DNA of 64,000 nt from Salinimicrobium terrae DSM 17865 (GTDB taxonomy: Bacteria > Bacteroidota > Bacteroidia > Flavobacteriales > Flavobacteriaceae): NCBI RefSeq assembly GCF_000424665.1, contig NZ_AUKI01000023.1, positions 1 to 64,000 of the forward strand, given 5' to 3'. Position numbers and translations under genes: made by a program. Positions 44,492 through 53,146 of the stretch are shown piece by piece. The notes beneath the pieces were generated by a model. The model was not told where the DNA came from. It saw only the letters and a list, made by a program, of their open reading frames with translations, and ran no database searches. Numbering within the stretch: position 1 is the first letter of the stretch; every line of letters starts with the position of its first letter.

Positions 44492-45177
44492 GACTCAGAT
44501 TTATAATTAGAAAGCGCTTCAAAAATGACATTTTTGAGGCGCTTTTTCATTTTATTTTCCTGTACATATTTTTGATTTATCTCCAGTTCAATCCCCAAGT
44601 ATTGCTCCGGAAATTTTTGGCGGAGATAAGTTGTGAATCCGTCGTCAATTCCCAGGTATGGGTAATTATAACGTACCAGTAATTCTTTATCCTGCTGAAG
44701 AAGATCACTTCTGAATTTTTCACAAAACTCTTTTTCTTTTTTCCTGGCGGGATCGAACAGTAAACCAATGTCGGCGTTTCTTATCTCATCGTGCAGTTGA
44801 GGCGTAAAAGTGTGCACAGAAATATGAAGTATTATCTTCCCTTCAGAAATTAATGAACCAATCTTTTCTTCAATGTAATTCTGATAAGGCAAATAAAAGT
44901 CATCCAGAATTTGCTCTTTTTGAGCCTCTGCAAGTGGAGCTGTGAATTCTGAAAACAGTTGCGGATGACCTAAGGAACGGTTTGGTTCAACCAGGAGGCG
45001 ACTTATCATATACTCCTGACTAAATACTGCCAAACGTGAAAGCTCCCGAAAAAGATCCAAAGCCCCGGGATCATATCCACGATGAGTTTCCAAATCCTCT
45101 CCCGCTCCGGAAAAAAAGGAACTGTAATCATCGGGGATCTCATTTCCGGCATGTTCACAAGTCAGAAGTAAATTCAA
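44488..45177 (-). CDS. N-formylglutamate amidohydrolase-family protein
   Basis: A 229-residue protein of the N-formylglutamate amidohydrolase (HutG-type, zinc) family. The N-terminus LTCEHAGNEIPDDY holds the conserved His-Ala-Gly-Asn, followed by THRGYDPGALDLFREL and the VEPNRSLGHPQLFSEF segment. Later HISVHTFTP and a Glu-rich C-terminal strand (LGIELEINQKYV) match the family. The start is a TTG (45175-45177); an in-frame stop just upstream rules out a longer form. No histidine-utilisation gene is near. It is last in a unit with GCS2 and RimK-like ligases, so it probably hydrolyses an amide made or trimmed by those ligases rather than formylglutamate. Confidence 0.86.
   Translation of the reverse strand: MNLLLTCEHAGNEIPDDYSSFFSGAGEDLETHRGYDPGALDLFRELSRLAVFSQEYMISRLLVEPNRSLGHPQLFSEFTAPLAEAQKEQILDDFYLPYQNYIEEKIGSLISEGKIILHISVHTFTPQLHDEIRNADIGLLFDPARKKEKEFCEKFRSDLLQQDKELLVRYNYPYLGIDDGFTTYLRQKFPEQYLGIELEINQKYVQENKMKKRLKNVIFEALSNYKSES
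44511..44547 (+). terminator. Terminator for osmC, embedded in the convergent gene
   Basis: AAAGCGCTTCAAAAA pairs with TTTTTGAGGCGCTTT (one G-T pair) around TGACA and runs into a T-rich tail on the plus strand. It lies within the last codons of the amidohydrolase gene (the segment encoding KKRLKN) and includes a copy of the dispersed AAAATGACATTTTTGA motif. Confidence 0.7.
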
Positions 45178-45202
45178 GATTTAAAATTCAGGATTTAAAA
45201 TT

Positions 45203-45224
45203 TATTGACTGCTAATAGTCAATA
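45203..45224 (-). promoter_or_regulatory. Small hairpin between the GCS2 and amidohydrolase genes
   Basis: TATTGACT (45203-45210) and AGTCAATA (45217-45224) are exact inverted copies with a 6-nt loop, just after the GCS2 stop. On the minus strand an AT-rich tail follows. It could weaken expression of the last gene or protect the mRNA end. Confidence 0.4.
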
Positions 45225-45225
45225 G

Positions 45226-46452
45226 TTACTGATTATTGACATAAAAACTATTCTCCTCCAGGCACTTTCCCAGTTCCCGATAAACTCTCAGAATATTCTC
45301 TTCTGAAGGATTCTCTCCCAGGGCTTTTAAAATTCTCGTGGAAAGACTGCCGTTCTGGAGCAAAAATTCTATACTACTTTGATGTTTTTCAGAAATATTC
45401 TCTTTGACAAGAGCATATATTTTATTCCAAATCTGCATTACACTAACTCTAGGCTGTAAATCAAATATATCGGCGAATGCGGGGTTTTCAATAGTAGTTT
45501 CTTCGGCATCAACAATGACTGAATTAAAGATCTCAAAAAGGTCATTTTCATGCCATTTTTTTTGATCTTCAAGAGAAACCAGTTCTTCGCTTACCAGTAG
45601 TTTTAAGCCTTCAATGATGAGCACGGCAATAGAAATATCGGCTTTTGGACATTCTTGCACGTCTATAACCCGTATCTCAATTGCACCACGATCAAAGCGG
45701 GCAATGGCACCCCGGGAATTCAAAAAATGATGATCCAGAATATTGTCGGTATCGTGCGGTTTTATGGCTTTATTAATGGGATCAAAGATTCCTTTGGTAT
45801 AATCTTTCTTACTGAATAGTCGCTCAGGAATAACCTTTCCGGTCATCTCCGGAATTTCCTTCTGGTTTGTTTTATAAACATGCATTCTGGCATCTTTATA
45901 ACCCGTAAATTTCCCTTCAAAAATGGGAGAACTGGCACTTAATCCCGGAATAATGGGTAGCAAGATCCTAACGGCTGCATGCAGTTTTTCAAATTCATCA
46001 TCCCCGGAAAAAGGAAGGTTTATATGCATACTCTGCACATTGCTCCAACCATGACCCCGACAGTCAAAAATGCGATTATAAAGCGCATAAATTTTGCTGT
46101 AATTATGCTGCCATAACTGCATTTCAGATTCAGGATGCATCAGGGGGTGAGCTGCAGTAGGTAACAGTTGAGAATTAAAATCCTTCAGCAACAGGTTCAT
46201 TTCAGCTACATTTTCAGCAAATAATTCATCAAGCGACTCAAGATCGGCCGTGGGACCGTTGGTTTTCATTTCCACCACATGAGCTACAAGTTCATTGCTC
46301 CATTCAATTTTTCCATTTTCCACATCTGAAGAAAGCGTACCGTTTTTCCTGGTGAGCAGTTTATCAACTATAGGATATACTTTAAATGTAGAGGAATTTA
46401 CGAGCATATATTCCAGCTCTATCCCAAAAACTTCAAAAAGGTGATAACTCAT
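45226..46452 (-). CDS. GCS2-family carboxylate-amine ligase (glutamate-cysteine ligase-like)
   Basis: A 408-residue enzyme of the GCS2 family, with glutamine-synthetase-like fold. GIELEYMLV at residues ~10-18 is the metal-binding signature; WSNELVAHVVEMKTNGPTADL, MHPESEMQLW, the NVQSMHINLPF strand and the DRGAIEIRVIDVQECP segment match the YbdK/GshA-2 group. Such enzymes use ATP to join Glu, or a related carboxylate, to an amine such as Cys. No glutathione synthetase of normal type is here; instead its ATG overlaps the stop of a RimK-like ATP-grasp ligase. True gamma-glutamylcysteine production is possible but unproven. Confidence 0.87.
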   Translation of the reverse strand: MSYHLFEVFGIELEYMLVNSSTFKVYPIVDKLLTRKNGTLSSDVENGKIEWSNELVAHVVEMKTNGPTADLESLDELFAENVAEMNLLLKDFNSQLLPTAAHPLMHPESEMQLWQHNYSKIYALYNRIFDCRGHGWSNVQSMHINLPFSGDDEFEKLHAAVRILLPIIPGLSASSPIFEGKFTGYKDARMHVYKTNQKEIPEMTGKVIPERLFSKKDYTKGIFDPINKAIKPHDTDNILDHHFLNSRGAIARFDRGAIEIRVIDVQECPKADISIAVLIIEGLKLLVSEELVSLEDQKKWHENDLFEIFNSVIVDAEETTIENPAFADIFDLQPRVSVMQIWNKIYALVKENISEKHQSSIEFLLQNGSLSTRILKALGENPSEENILRVYRELGKCLEENSFYVNNQ

Positions 46453-47906
46453 TCGTTTTTCTTTTCTAGACGGTTCTTTAGAGCTGTAAGGATTTCGATA
46501 TACACTTTGTCGCCGTAAAAGCGATCCTCCACGCCAAAATCAATATTTGGATTGTCATTAATTTCAATTACAAGCGGTTTTCCATTTACTTCTTTGACAT
46601 CAATTCCATAGAGCCCTTTACCCATTAATTTTGCTGATTTTAAAGCAGCATCCAATATTCGTTTTGGCACCTCTTCTATAGACATAACATCGGCATTCCC
46701 TTCCTGATCATCTTTTTTCTTGGCGTTCCAGTTATAGATTTGCCAGTGACCTTTTGCCATGTAATAACGGCAGGCAAAAAGGGGCTTATCATCCAGGATT
46801 CCTATTCTCCAGTCATAATCTGAAGGAGTAAATTCCTGTGCTATCACCAATTCTGACTTTTTAAGCATCTCCCCTACCAGCTTCTCATATTCTTCGGCTG
46901 TAGCTGCTTTTTTGACACCGAAAGAAAAAGTAGAATCGGGAGATTTGAGTACCAGGGGGAGTCCGGTTTTTTCAATAATATTATTCCGGTTATCTTTATG
47001 TACAATTATAGTTCTGGGAGTAGGTATTCCAGCATTTTCAAGAGCTTCAGCCATAAAGACCTTGTTACAGCACTTGAGGATCGCATCGGGATAATCCACA
47101 ATGGCAATGTCCTCCTGCTGTGCCTTTCTGGCAAAGGCATAAGCTTCATTATTCACTTCTGTACTTTGCCTGATAAACAAAGCATCAAAAGCCGAAAGCC
47201 TGGATAAATCCTTAGGAGAAATAAATTCCACATAAAAGTTCATTTTTTCGGCTAGTTCAGCGAATTTTTTTAGTGCTTTTGGATTACTTGGCGGTGCGGG
47301 ATCATGATCCTGTACAAGAATGGCAAGATCATATTCATATGATTCATTTTTCGGAGTATCATAGCGTTTTTTTGCAAAATACTGAACTGCAAATTCATGC
47401 ATCAAAGGACGATGCTCCTCCGGAATTTCAATTTCGGATAAAGCCTTTATTGATTTAATATTCCATTTATTGGTATAATTAAATTTGACCCTTAAAAAAG
47501 GGATCTGAAAATGTCTGTGAAACATGGCACTCAACTCACGGTACTTCTGCGCCACATTCTGGCCAAAATAGATGCTGAGGGTAAATTCAGGAGATTTAAT
47601 TCCCTTTAAACTTTTCTGAATAAGGTCATCGAATTCATCTGAGACAATTTTCACGAGTTTTGGTTCTCTAAGATCCACAAGATTCATGACTGTGGGAATT
47701 GCAAGATGTCCCCGGGCCTCGGCCAGGAGAGATACATAATAGCCTTTACTTTGGTACGAGTAATCCTTGCATAAATTGAAAATACGGGCCTTCTTGAGAC
47801 GCGAATATTCGGGATTTGTAAGATAATCCCGGGCAGAAATCACTTCCATATTCTCAAGGGAAAGATTCCAATTTTCGGGTTTATTTACAACTAAAAACTT
47901 CTTCAT
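46449..47906 (-). CDS. RimK-like ATP-grasp ligase with RLAN-type N-terminal domain
   Basis: A 485-residue ligase. Residues ~1-190 are the N-terminal domain seen in front of RimK-like ATP-grasps (NLEKPENWNLSLEN-type start, KARIFNLCKDYSYQSKGYYVSLLAEARGH, broken, and YFAKKRYDTPKNESYEYDLAILV). Residues ~290-480 are the ATP-grasp: VFMAEALENAGIPTPRTIIV, LPLVLKSPDSTFSFGVKKA, YDWRIGILDDKPLFACRYYM, LYGIDVKEVNGKPLVIEIND and NPNIDFGVED. These hold the Mg/ATP ligands and all look intact. RimK-type enzymes add Glu or similar amino acids to carboxylates. It leads a coupled operon with GCS2 and an amidohydrolase. Confidence 0.88.
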   Translation of the reverse strand: MKKFLVVNKPENWNLSLENMEVISARDYLTNPEYSRLKKARIFNLCKDYSYQSKGYYVSLLAEARGHLAIPTVMNLVDLREPKLVKIVSDEFDDLIQKSLKGIKSPEFTLSIYFGQNVAQKYRELSAMFHRHFQIPFLRVKFNYTNKWNIKSIKALSEIEIPEEHRPLMHEFAVQYFAKKRYDTPKNESYEYDLAILVQDHDPAPPSNPKALKKFAELAEKMNFYVEFISPKDLSRLSAFDALFIRQSTEVNNEAYAFARKAQQEDIAIVDYPDAILKCCNKVFMAEALENAGIPTPRTIIVHKDNRNNIIEKTGLPLVLKSPDSTFSFGVKKAATAEEYEKLVGEMLKKSELVIAQEFTPSDYDWRIGILDDKPLFACRYYMAKGHWQIYNWNAKKKDDQEGNADVMSIEEVPKRILDAALKSAKLMGKGLYGIDVKEVNGKPLVIEINDNPNIDFGVEDRFYGDKVYIEILTALKNRLEKKNE

Positions 47907-48129
47907 TAAATAATAATATTTACATCAAATGTATATTAAATTTTGACCGAAAATCCTTCTGCTCAATTAAATTTCAAACTTTTTAATCCTGAGAAAAGTA
48001 CCTGTTATAAATTTTTATAAAATATGTTTTGCAGTAAGTTAAGCATCTTTAAACTTTTTTATTCTATCCTCATTTTCCTTATATTAAATATGATAAGGAA
48101 CTAAAGTTTAATCTAAAGTAATATACGCT

Positions 48130-48573
48130 ATGGCATCTAATTTAAGTTTTGACAAATTTGCAAAAGAAGCTTATGATTATGTAAATGAACTGGCACGAAA
48201 TTTAGGTCATCCTGAGGAAAAAGAAAGGGTTTTAATTATATGGCGGGCAGTAATGCACACAGTACGGGATCGCATACACCCAGGAGAATCAATGCAATTG
48301 ATGGACCCCCTGCCAATGATCTTTAAAGGTATCTACGTTGAAGGCTGGAAGTACAATGAAAAGCCTCCAAAAAATTACAACACCATTGATGAAATGAAGA
48401 ATGAGGTTGAAATTCTTCAGGCGCAGCATGGAGAAGAAGATTTTCCCTGGAATAAATCTACAGAAGAGATTATCTCCATCACTTTGAATTCTTTACAACT
48501 CTTTATGCAGGGGAATCAACTGGAACATTTAAGAGGCCAGTTACCAGAAGAGGTGCAAAAATTAGTACAATAA
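48130..48573 (+). CDS. DUF2267 family protein
   Basis: A 147-residue cytosolic, largely helical protein. FDKFAKEAYDYVNELARNLG, VLIIWRAVMHTVRDRIHPGE and QLPMIFKGIYVEGWKY-like (DPLPMIFKGIYVEGWKYN) match my memory of DUF2267, a family of unknown function often found among stress or general-stress genes. The Asp/Glu and Trp pattern is typical. No partner gene is adjacent; it is separated from fhs by a strong bidirectional hairpin. Upstream 222 bp are AT-rich with no clear site. Confidence 0.82.
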   Translation: MASNLSFDKFAKEAYDYVNELARNLGHPEEKERVLIIWRAVMHTVRDRIHPGESMQLMDPLPMIFKGIYVEGWKYNEKPPKNYNTIDEMKNEVEILQAQHGEEDFPWNKSTEEIISITLNSLQLFMQGNQLEHLRGQLPEEVQKLVQ

Positions 48574-48579
48574 AAAGAA

Positions 48580-48603
48580 AACCTTCCGGAATTCCGGAAG
48601 GTT
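48580..48603. terminator. Bidirectional terminator between DUF2267 gene and fhs
   Basis: AACCTTCCGGAA followed by TTCCGGAAGGTT is a perfect palindrome, with A-rich sequence before it and T-rich after. Confidence 0.85.
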
Positions 48604-48632
48604 CTTGTTCATGGAAGAAAAGAAATCTTGCT

Positions 48633-50318
48633 CTAAATTAGCCCCGAAATATTTCCTTCCAAATCAACAGTTATTTTCTCCGATGCAGGGTGCGCAGGCA
48701 ACCCCGGCATACGCATCATATCTCCGGTGATGGGAATCAAAAATCCTGCCCCGGCAGCGATCTCAATTTCACGAACATGTAGGGTAAACCCGGAGGGTCT
48801 TCCCAAAAGTATAGGATCATCTGATAATGATTTTTGTGTTTTAGCTATACAAACCGGCAGGTTTTCCAGCCCAAGGTTAGTAATAGTCTTTAAATCCCGC
48901 ATAGCTTTTGGTGCAAATTCAACTTTTTCGGCACCATAGATCTTTTTAGCTATCGTTTCAATTTTATAGATCACAGAATCTTCCCAGTCGTATAATGGTT
49001 TAAAGTCTGACCTTCCTTCTTCAATAGCTTCGATTACTTTATTAGCCAGGTCTAAGGCTCCTTCCCCTCCTTTTGCCCAACCGTCGGAGATGGCCACTTT
49101 AATTTTCAATTTTTCTGCCAGTTCCTTAATCACTTGTATTTCTTCATCGCTGTCGCTGTAGAATTTATTAATGGCTATAACAGGAGTAATATTGAACTGT
49201 CTGGCATTTTCCAAATGTTTTTCAAGGTTCGGCAATCCTTTTTTTAAAGCTTCAACATTAGGAATAGTGAGCGAAGAAAGAGGTGCGCCTCCATGATATT
49301 TCAAAGCTCTTATAGTGGTTGTCATCACCACGACTTTTGGAGCTAAACCGGCACTTTGGCATTTGATATCGAGAAATTTTTCTGCACCAAGATCAAATCC
49401 AAAACCTGCTTCGGTCACAGTATAGTCAGAAAGACTCATTCCCATGCGGGTAGCTATAACTGAGTTTGTTCCCTGAGCAATATTGGCAAATGGCCCCAGG
49501 TGGATAATAGCAGGATTCCCTTCTATCGTTTGTACCAGGTTTGGTTTAAGTGCATCCTTGAGAAGGGTAGCCATGGCGCCTTGTGCATTCAGGTCACGGG
49601 CGTATACAGGTTGTTTGTCAAAAGTAAAACCTATGAATATACTTCCTAAACGGCCTTTTAGATCCTCCAGGTTTTCGGCCAAACACATTATGGCCATGAT
49701 TTCTGAAGCCGCAGTAATATCAAATCCGCTTTCCCTTGGGATACCCGAACCTGTTCCGCCAAGGCCAATTACGATGTTTCGCAGTGCACGGTCATTCACA
49801 TCCATCACCCGTTTCAGGGAAACGGTTCTTGGGTCAATTCCCAGATTATTAGTTTTTGACTGTATATTATTATCAACTAAAGCTGCCAGAAGATTATGCG
49901 CTTTTTCAATGGCCGAAAAATCTCCCGTAAAATGAAGGTTAATATCTTCCATGGGTAAGACCTGAGAATATCCTCCTCCCGTTGCTCCTCCTTTAATACC
50001 GAATACCGGTCCCAGGGAAGGTTCCCTTAAAACTACAGTAGTCTTTTTTCCAAGCCTGTTCAAAGCTTCCGAAAGACCAATAGAAACCGTCGTTTTTCCC
50101 TCCCCGGCCGGAGTGGGAGATACAGCCGACACCAGGATAAGGGTACTTTTATCTACCTTCTCCCTGTCAATCTTATTCAGAGGTAATTTTGCCTTATATT
50201 TCCCGTACATCTCAATGTCGTCGGGATCAAGACCAAGCTTCTTTGCTATTTCTGTTATTGGGATTAATTTTACTTTTTGGGCGATGTCCAGATCTGTAAG
50301 CGGTGTAGTTGTCGTCAT
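48633..50318 (-). CDS. fhs: Formate-tetrahydrofolate ligase
   Basis: A 561-residue enzyme making 10-formyl-THF from formate, THF and ATP. The P-loop is PTPAGEGKTTVSIGL, preceded by TLILVSAVSPTP. Other family segments are VVLREPSLGPVFGIKGGATG, NLHFTGDFSAIEKAHNLL, DVNDRALRNIVIGLGG and FGFDLGAEKFLDIKC. Length and sequence are normal. It appears monocistronic and links formate to the one-carbon pool. Upstream 104 bp hold no clear site. Confidence 0.97.
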   Translation of the reverse strand: MTTTTPLTDLDIAQKVKLIPITEIAKKLGLDPDDIEMYGKYKAKLPLNKIDREKVDKSTLILVSAVSPTPAGEGKTTVSIGLSEALNRLGKKTTVVLREPSLGPVFGIKGGATGGGYSQVLPMEDINLHFTGDFSAIEKAHNLLAALVDNNIQSKTNNLGIDPRTVSLKRVMDVNDRALRNIVIGLGGTGSGIPRESGFDITAASEIMAIMCLAENLEDLKGRLGSIFIGFTFDKQPVYARDLNAQGAMATLLKDALKPNLVQTIEGNPAIIHLGPFANIAQGTNSVIATRMGMSLSDYTVTEAGFGFDLGAEKFLDIKCQSAGLAPKVVVMTTTIRALKYHGGAPLSSLTIPNVEALKKGLPNLEKHLENARQFNITPVIAINKFYSDSDEEIQVIKELAEKLKIKVAISDGWAKGGEGALDLANKVIEAIEEGRSDFKPLYDWEDSVIYKIETIAKKIYGAEKVEFAPKAMRDLKTITNLGLENLPVCIAKTQKSLSDDPILLGRPSGFTLHVREIEIAAGAGFLIPITGDMMRMPGLPAHPASEKITVDLEGNISGLI

Positions 50319-50422
50319 TGATCTTTGAGCTTTTAATTACAGGTCAAAAATACGGTCAACGTTAAGGACCGGGAATGATAAGGATCAGGTTTTACCACTT
50401 TTTTCAAACGTTTTCGTTAATT

Positions 50423-52402
50423 CTAAGTAACTGCTTTATAAAAAGAGTCGATATGTTCCTGATCCCCGCTTACAAACACCAGATCTTCCCTTAGAAGCTT
50501 GACATTGGGAAGAATTGTTTTGATCATTTCTCCTTTACGGGAAACCGCCAGAACATTCACTCCAAAATTCTTCCTCACATCTATTTCCTCAATAGTTTTA
50601 CCCACTACAGATCCACTTTCTGTCATTACTCGTATACAACTAATTTTAAAATCGGGTATAGTAGAGGAACTGAAAGTAGGAAGGCGTTTACGGGATTGAA
50701 ACACCTGATAGTTGTCTGCCCTTACCGAATCAATGAGGGTCTCCAATTCATCGATAGGTACAAGAAAATTGGTTAAGACCCGGGAAAATATTTCTATTGA
50801 AGTCTCAAATTCTTCAGGAATAACTTCATCGGCTCCCAGGGAAAGTAGCGTCTCGATTTCCTTGACATACCGGGTCCTCACCACTATATGTACAGATGGC
50901 GAAATGTGTCTAATGTTCGAAACGATTGCTTTAGTAGCCCGGGGATCGGAGATGGCCACCACCACTACTCTGGCCTTCTGAACGTTTACTGCTTCCAACA
51001 TGTGTTCCTGCACCGCATCTCCATAAATTATAGGCTCACCCTTGGCTTTTTCCTCCTTCACAACCTGAGCATTAAGCTCCAAAATCATATATGGAATGTC
51101 TGCATATTTCGCAGCTCTGGCCAGGTTGGTACCATTGATCCCATAACCTATAATAAGCAGGTGATCCTCGGGACCTTCATCGCCATCTCCCTTAAGAGAA
51201 ACTTCCCCATGCATCTCGACTCTGGCAGAACCGGGTGAAACCCTCTTCAGAATAAAATTTACACTCTTACCCGAAAAGAGAAAGATAAATGGCGTGAGCA
51301 ACATTGTGAAAACCGAAACCGAAAGAAAATACTGGTTCATTTGCGGCGAAAGGAGACCATTTTCGATTCCGATCCTGGAAAGAATAAAAGCAAATTCCCC
51401 TACCTGAAAAAGCGCCATTCCCGTCAACAGAACGGTTCTCAAAGGATACTTTAAGACTGCCGCAGTTAACGAAACCAATCCTCCTTTTACTATGAATACG
51501 ATCAGGACCATAAGAAGGATCATCCAGCCGTTCTTCATAAAGAAGTCAAGGTCCAGCAACATTCCTATCGATATGAAGAAGAAACTTATGAAGAGCTCCC
51601 TAAAAGGGAGAATAGTGCTGGTGGCCTGGTGGCTGTAATCAGATTCAGAAATAATAAGTCCTGCTAGAAAGGCACCAAAAGCCAGTGAAAGACCGGCTGC
51701 AGCAGTAATAAATGCGACCGTAAAACAGAGGGTTATTGTAGCCAGCAAGAAGAGTTCTTTACTTCTTGATCGCGCAATGAGGTGCATCCCTCGCGGAACA
51801 ATATATTTGGCTCCAATGTAAGTAAGTGCAAGAACCAGGGCACTTTTCAGGATCAAAAAGAGCACTTCATGAAGAACATTAGTAGAAGTTCCTGCCATGA
51901 TTGGAGTTACCAACATCATAGGCACCACAATAAGATCCTGAAAAATGAGGATACCCAGGGCCATACGTCCATGAGGAGCGGTCATCTCATTACGGTCGTA
52001 AAGGATCTTTAGAACTATTGCCGTACTTGAGAGGGAGAAGAGAAACCCGATGAAAACAGATTCATTCCAGGAAAATCCGAGAACATAAAAAATAAAAGCT
52101 GTAACTGCGATACTCAGTGCCACCTGCATAAAACCGCCCAAAAAAACGGTACGCTTCATAGAAGCCAGTTGTTTGAGGGACAGCTCCATTCCAATCACGA
52201 ACATCAACAGGATTACCCCAATTTCTGAAAGTAATTCAATTTGATGTGGATTCTCAATTAATCCAAATCCAAAAGGTCCTATGATTATTCCGGTTATAAG
52301 AAATCCAAGAACAGATGGTAGTCGCAGGCGCTGCAGTAGCAATACTACCACCACCGAAAATCCCATTAAAACCACGATGTCCTGAAGTAAAGGAAAATGC
52401 AT
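50423..52402 (-). CDS. CPA2 monovalent cation/proton antiporter (KefB-like)
   Basis: A 659-residue membrane protein with about 12 TM segments across residues 1-380. These include LPSVLGFLITGIIIGPFGFG, LSSTAIVLKILYD, and the AFGAFLAGLIISESDYSHQ segment found in CPA2 antiporters. A cytosolic RCK/TrkA-N domain starts near residue 413 (LLIIGYGINGTNLARAAKY, with NAD-binding Gly pattern) and a TrkA-C domain forms the last ~90 residues. Such proteins expel K+ or Na+ in exchange for H+ under stress. No KefF/KefG partner is adjacent. The exact ion is unknown. Confidence 0.92.
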   Translation of the reverse strand: MHFPLLQDIVVLMGFSVVVVLLLQRLRLPSVLGFLITGIIIGPFGFGLIENPHQIELLSEIGVILLMFVIGMELSLKQLASMKRTVFLGGFMQVALSIAVTAFIFYVLGFSWNESVFIGFLFSLSSTAIVLKILYDRNEMTAPHGRMALGILIFQDLIVVPMMLVTPIMAGTSTNVLHEVLFLILKSALVLALTYIGAKYIVPRGMHLIARSRSKELFLLATITLCFTVAFITAAAGLSLAFGAFLAGLIISESDYSHQATSTILPFRELFISFFFISIGMLLDLDFFMKNGWMILLMVLIVFIVKGGLVSLTAAVLKYPLRTVLLTGMALFQVGEFAFILSRIGIENGLLSPQMNQYFLSVSVFTMLLTPFIFLFSGKSVNFILKRVSPGSARVEMHGEVSLKGDGDEGPEDHLLIIGYGINGTNLARAAKYADIPYMILELNAQVVKEEKAKGEPIIYGDAVQEHMLEAVNVQKARVVVVAISDPRATKAIVSNIRHISPSVHIVVRTRYVKEIETLLSLGADEVIPEEFETSIEIFSRVLTNFLVPIDELETLIDSVRADNYQVFQSRKRLPTFSSSTIPDFKISCIRVMTESGSVVGKTIEEIDVRKNFGVNVLAVSRKGEMIKTILPNVKLLREDLVFVSGDQEHIDSFYKAVT

Positions 52403-52494
52403 GTTGAAAATTAAATTTACTAATCCCTAATTTATTTAAATCCTAACGAACATGAAGCTTTTGACAGATTAGTTTAGCAGAAAAATATTTCCCC

Positions 52495-52514
52495 TTTAAA
52501 ATGGCATTTAAAAA
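52495..52514. repeat. Dispersed motif copy, TTTAAAATGGCATTTAAAAA
   Basis: Copy overlapping the 3' end of the 2'-5' RNA ligase-like gene and lying about 95 bp upstream of the antiporter start. Confidence 0.4.
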
Positions 52515-53056
52515 TCTTCTTTTCCTGAAAACGAATAATCTTCCAGAATGTCCCAGGTTTTACCATTGTGCTTAAAAAGAGTTAAAGCAGTACATTTAAA
52601 CTGCGCCTGGTAAGGCCGATTTTTGAATTCCTCCCACACCAGGGAAAATTTTTCCCTTGTGAGATCTCTTGTAGCGATAGTAATATGGGGATGGATTTTG
52701 GAGGTTTTATTACCGGGAAGGAACTCTGCCATCGATTTCAAAAGAATTTGGTGCAGCTCTCGTATAGGCTCATGATCTTCAACATTTAAAAAGATCACCC
52801 GCTGCCCAAAATGTCCAAAATCCTTTAGTTCCACAGAAAATGATTTAATTTTTTGAATGGTCAGGCCTAAAGCATCTATAAACGACTGTTCCTGTTCCAG
52901 CCAAAAAGGAGGTATTAAAGTAATGTGAGCCGGCAATTTTAAAGCATGAGCAGCTCCAAACCTGTTTTTAATTTCCTTTTTCATTTCCAGCACCTCCTCT
53001 TTTACTGCGGGAGGTGGAACAAGAGCTACAAAATAAAGTGCTTTAGAAATTGCCAT
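52508..53056 (-). CDS. 2'-5' RNA ligase / cyclic phosphodiesterase family protein
   Basis: A 182-residue 2H phosphoesterase (LigT-like). The two catalytic His-x-Thr motifs are visible: AHITLIPPF near residue 45 and HPHITIATRD near residue 125. The family opens or makes 2'-5' or cyclic phosphate bonds in RNA or nucleotides; the natural substrate in bacteria is uncertain. It stands between the antiporter and ABC exporter genes without close coupling. A copy of the dispersed motif covers its start codon (53047-53064) and another its stop. Confidence 0.86.
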   Translation of the reverse strand: MAISKALYFVALVPPPAVKEEVLEMKKEIKNRFGAAHALKLPAHITLIPPFWLEQEQSFIDALGLTIQKIKSFSVELKDFGHFGQRVIFLNVEDHEPIRELHQILLKSMAEFLPGNKTSKIHPHITIATRDLTREKFSLVWEEFKNRPYQAQFKCTALTLFKHNGKTWDILEDYSFSGKEDF

Positions 53057-53146
53057 TTTTGAGAGGTTGGATCTTGCGGTTATGAAATGAATTTTAAATT
53101 TTAATACTTAAAAAAGGATTATGAAAAGCGAAGGCTTTAAAAGCAC

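Noticed and set aside
44488-45177. True histidine-utilisation gene hutG
   Set aside because: No other hut gene is near and it is placed with two amide ligases, so only the family name is given.
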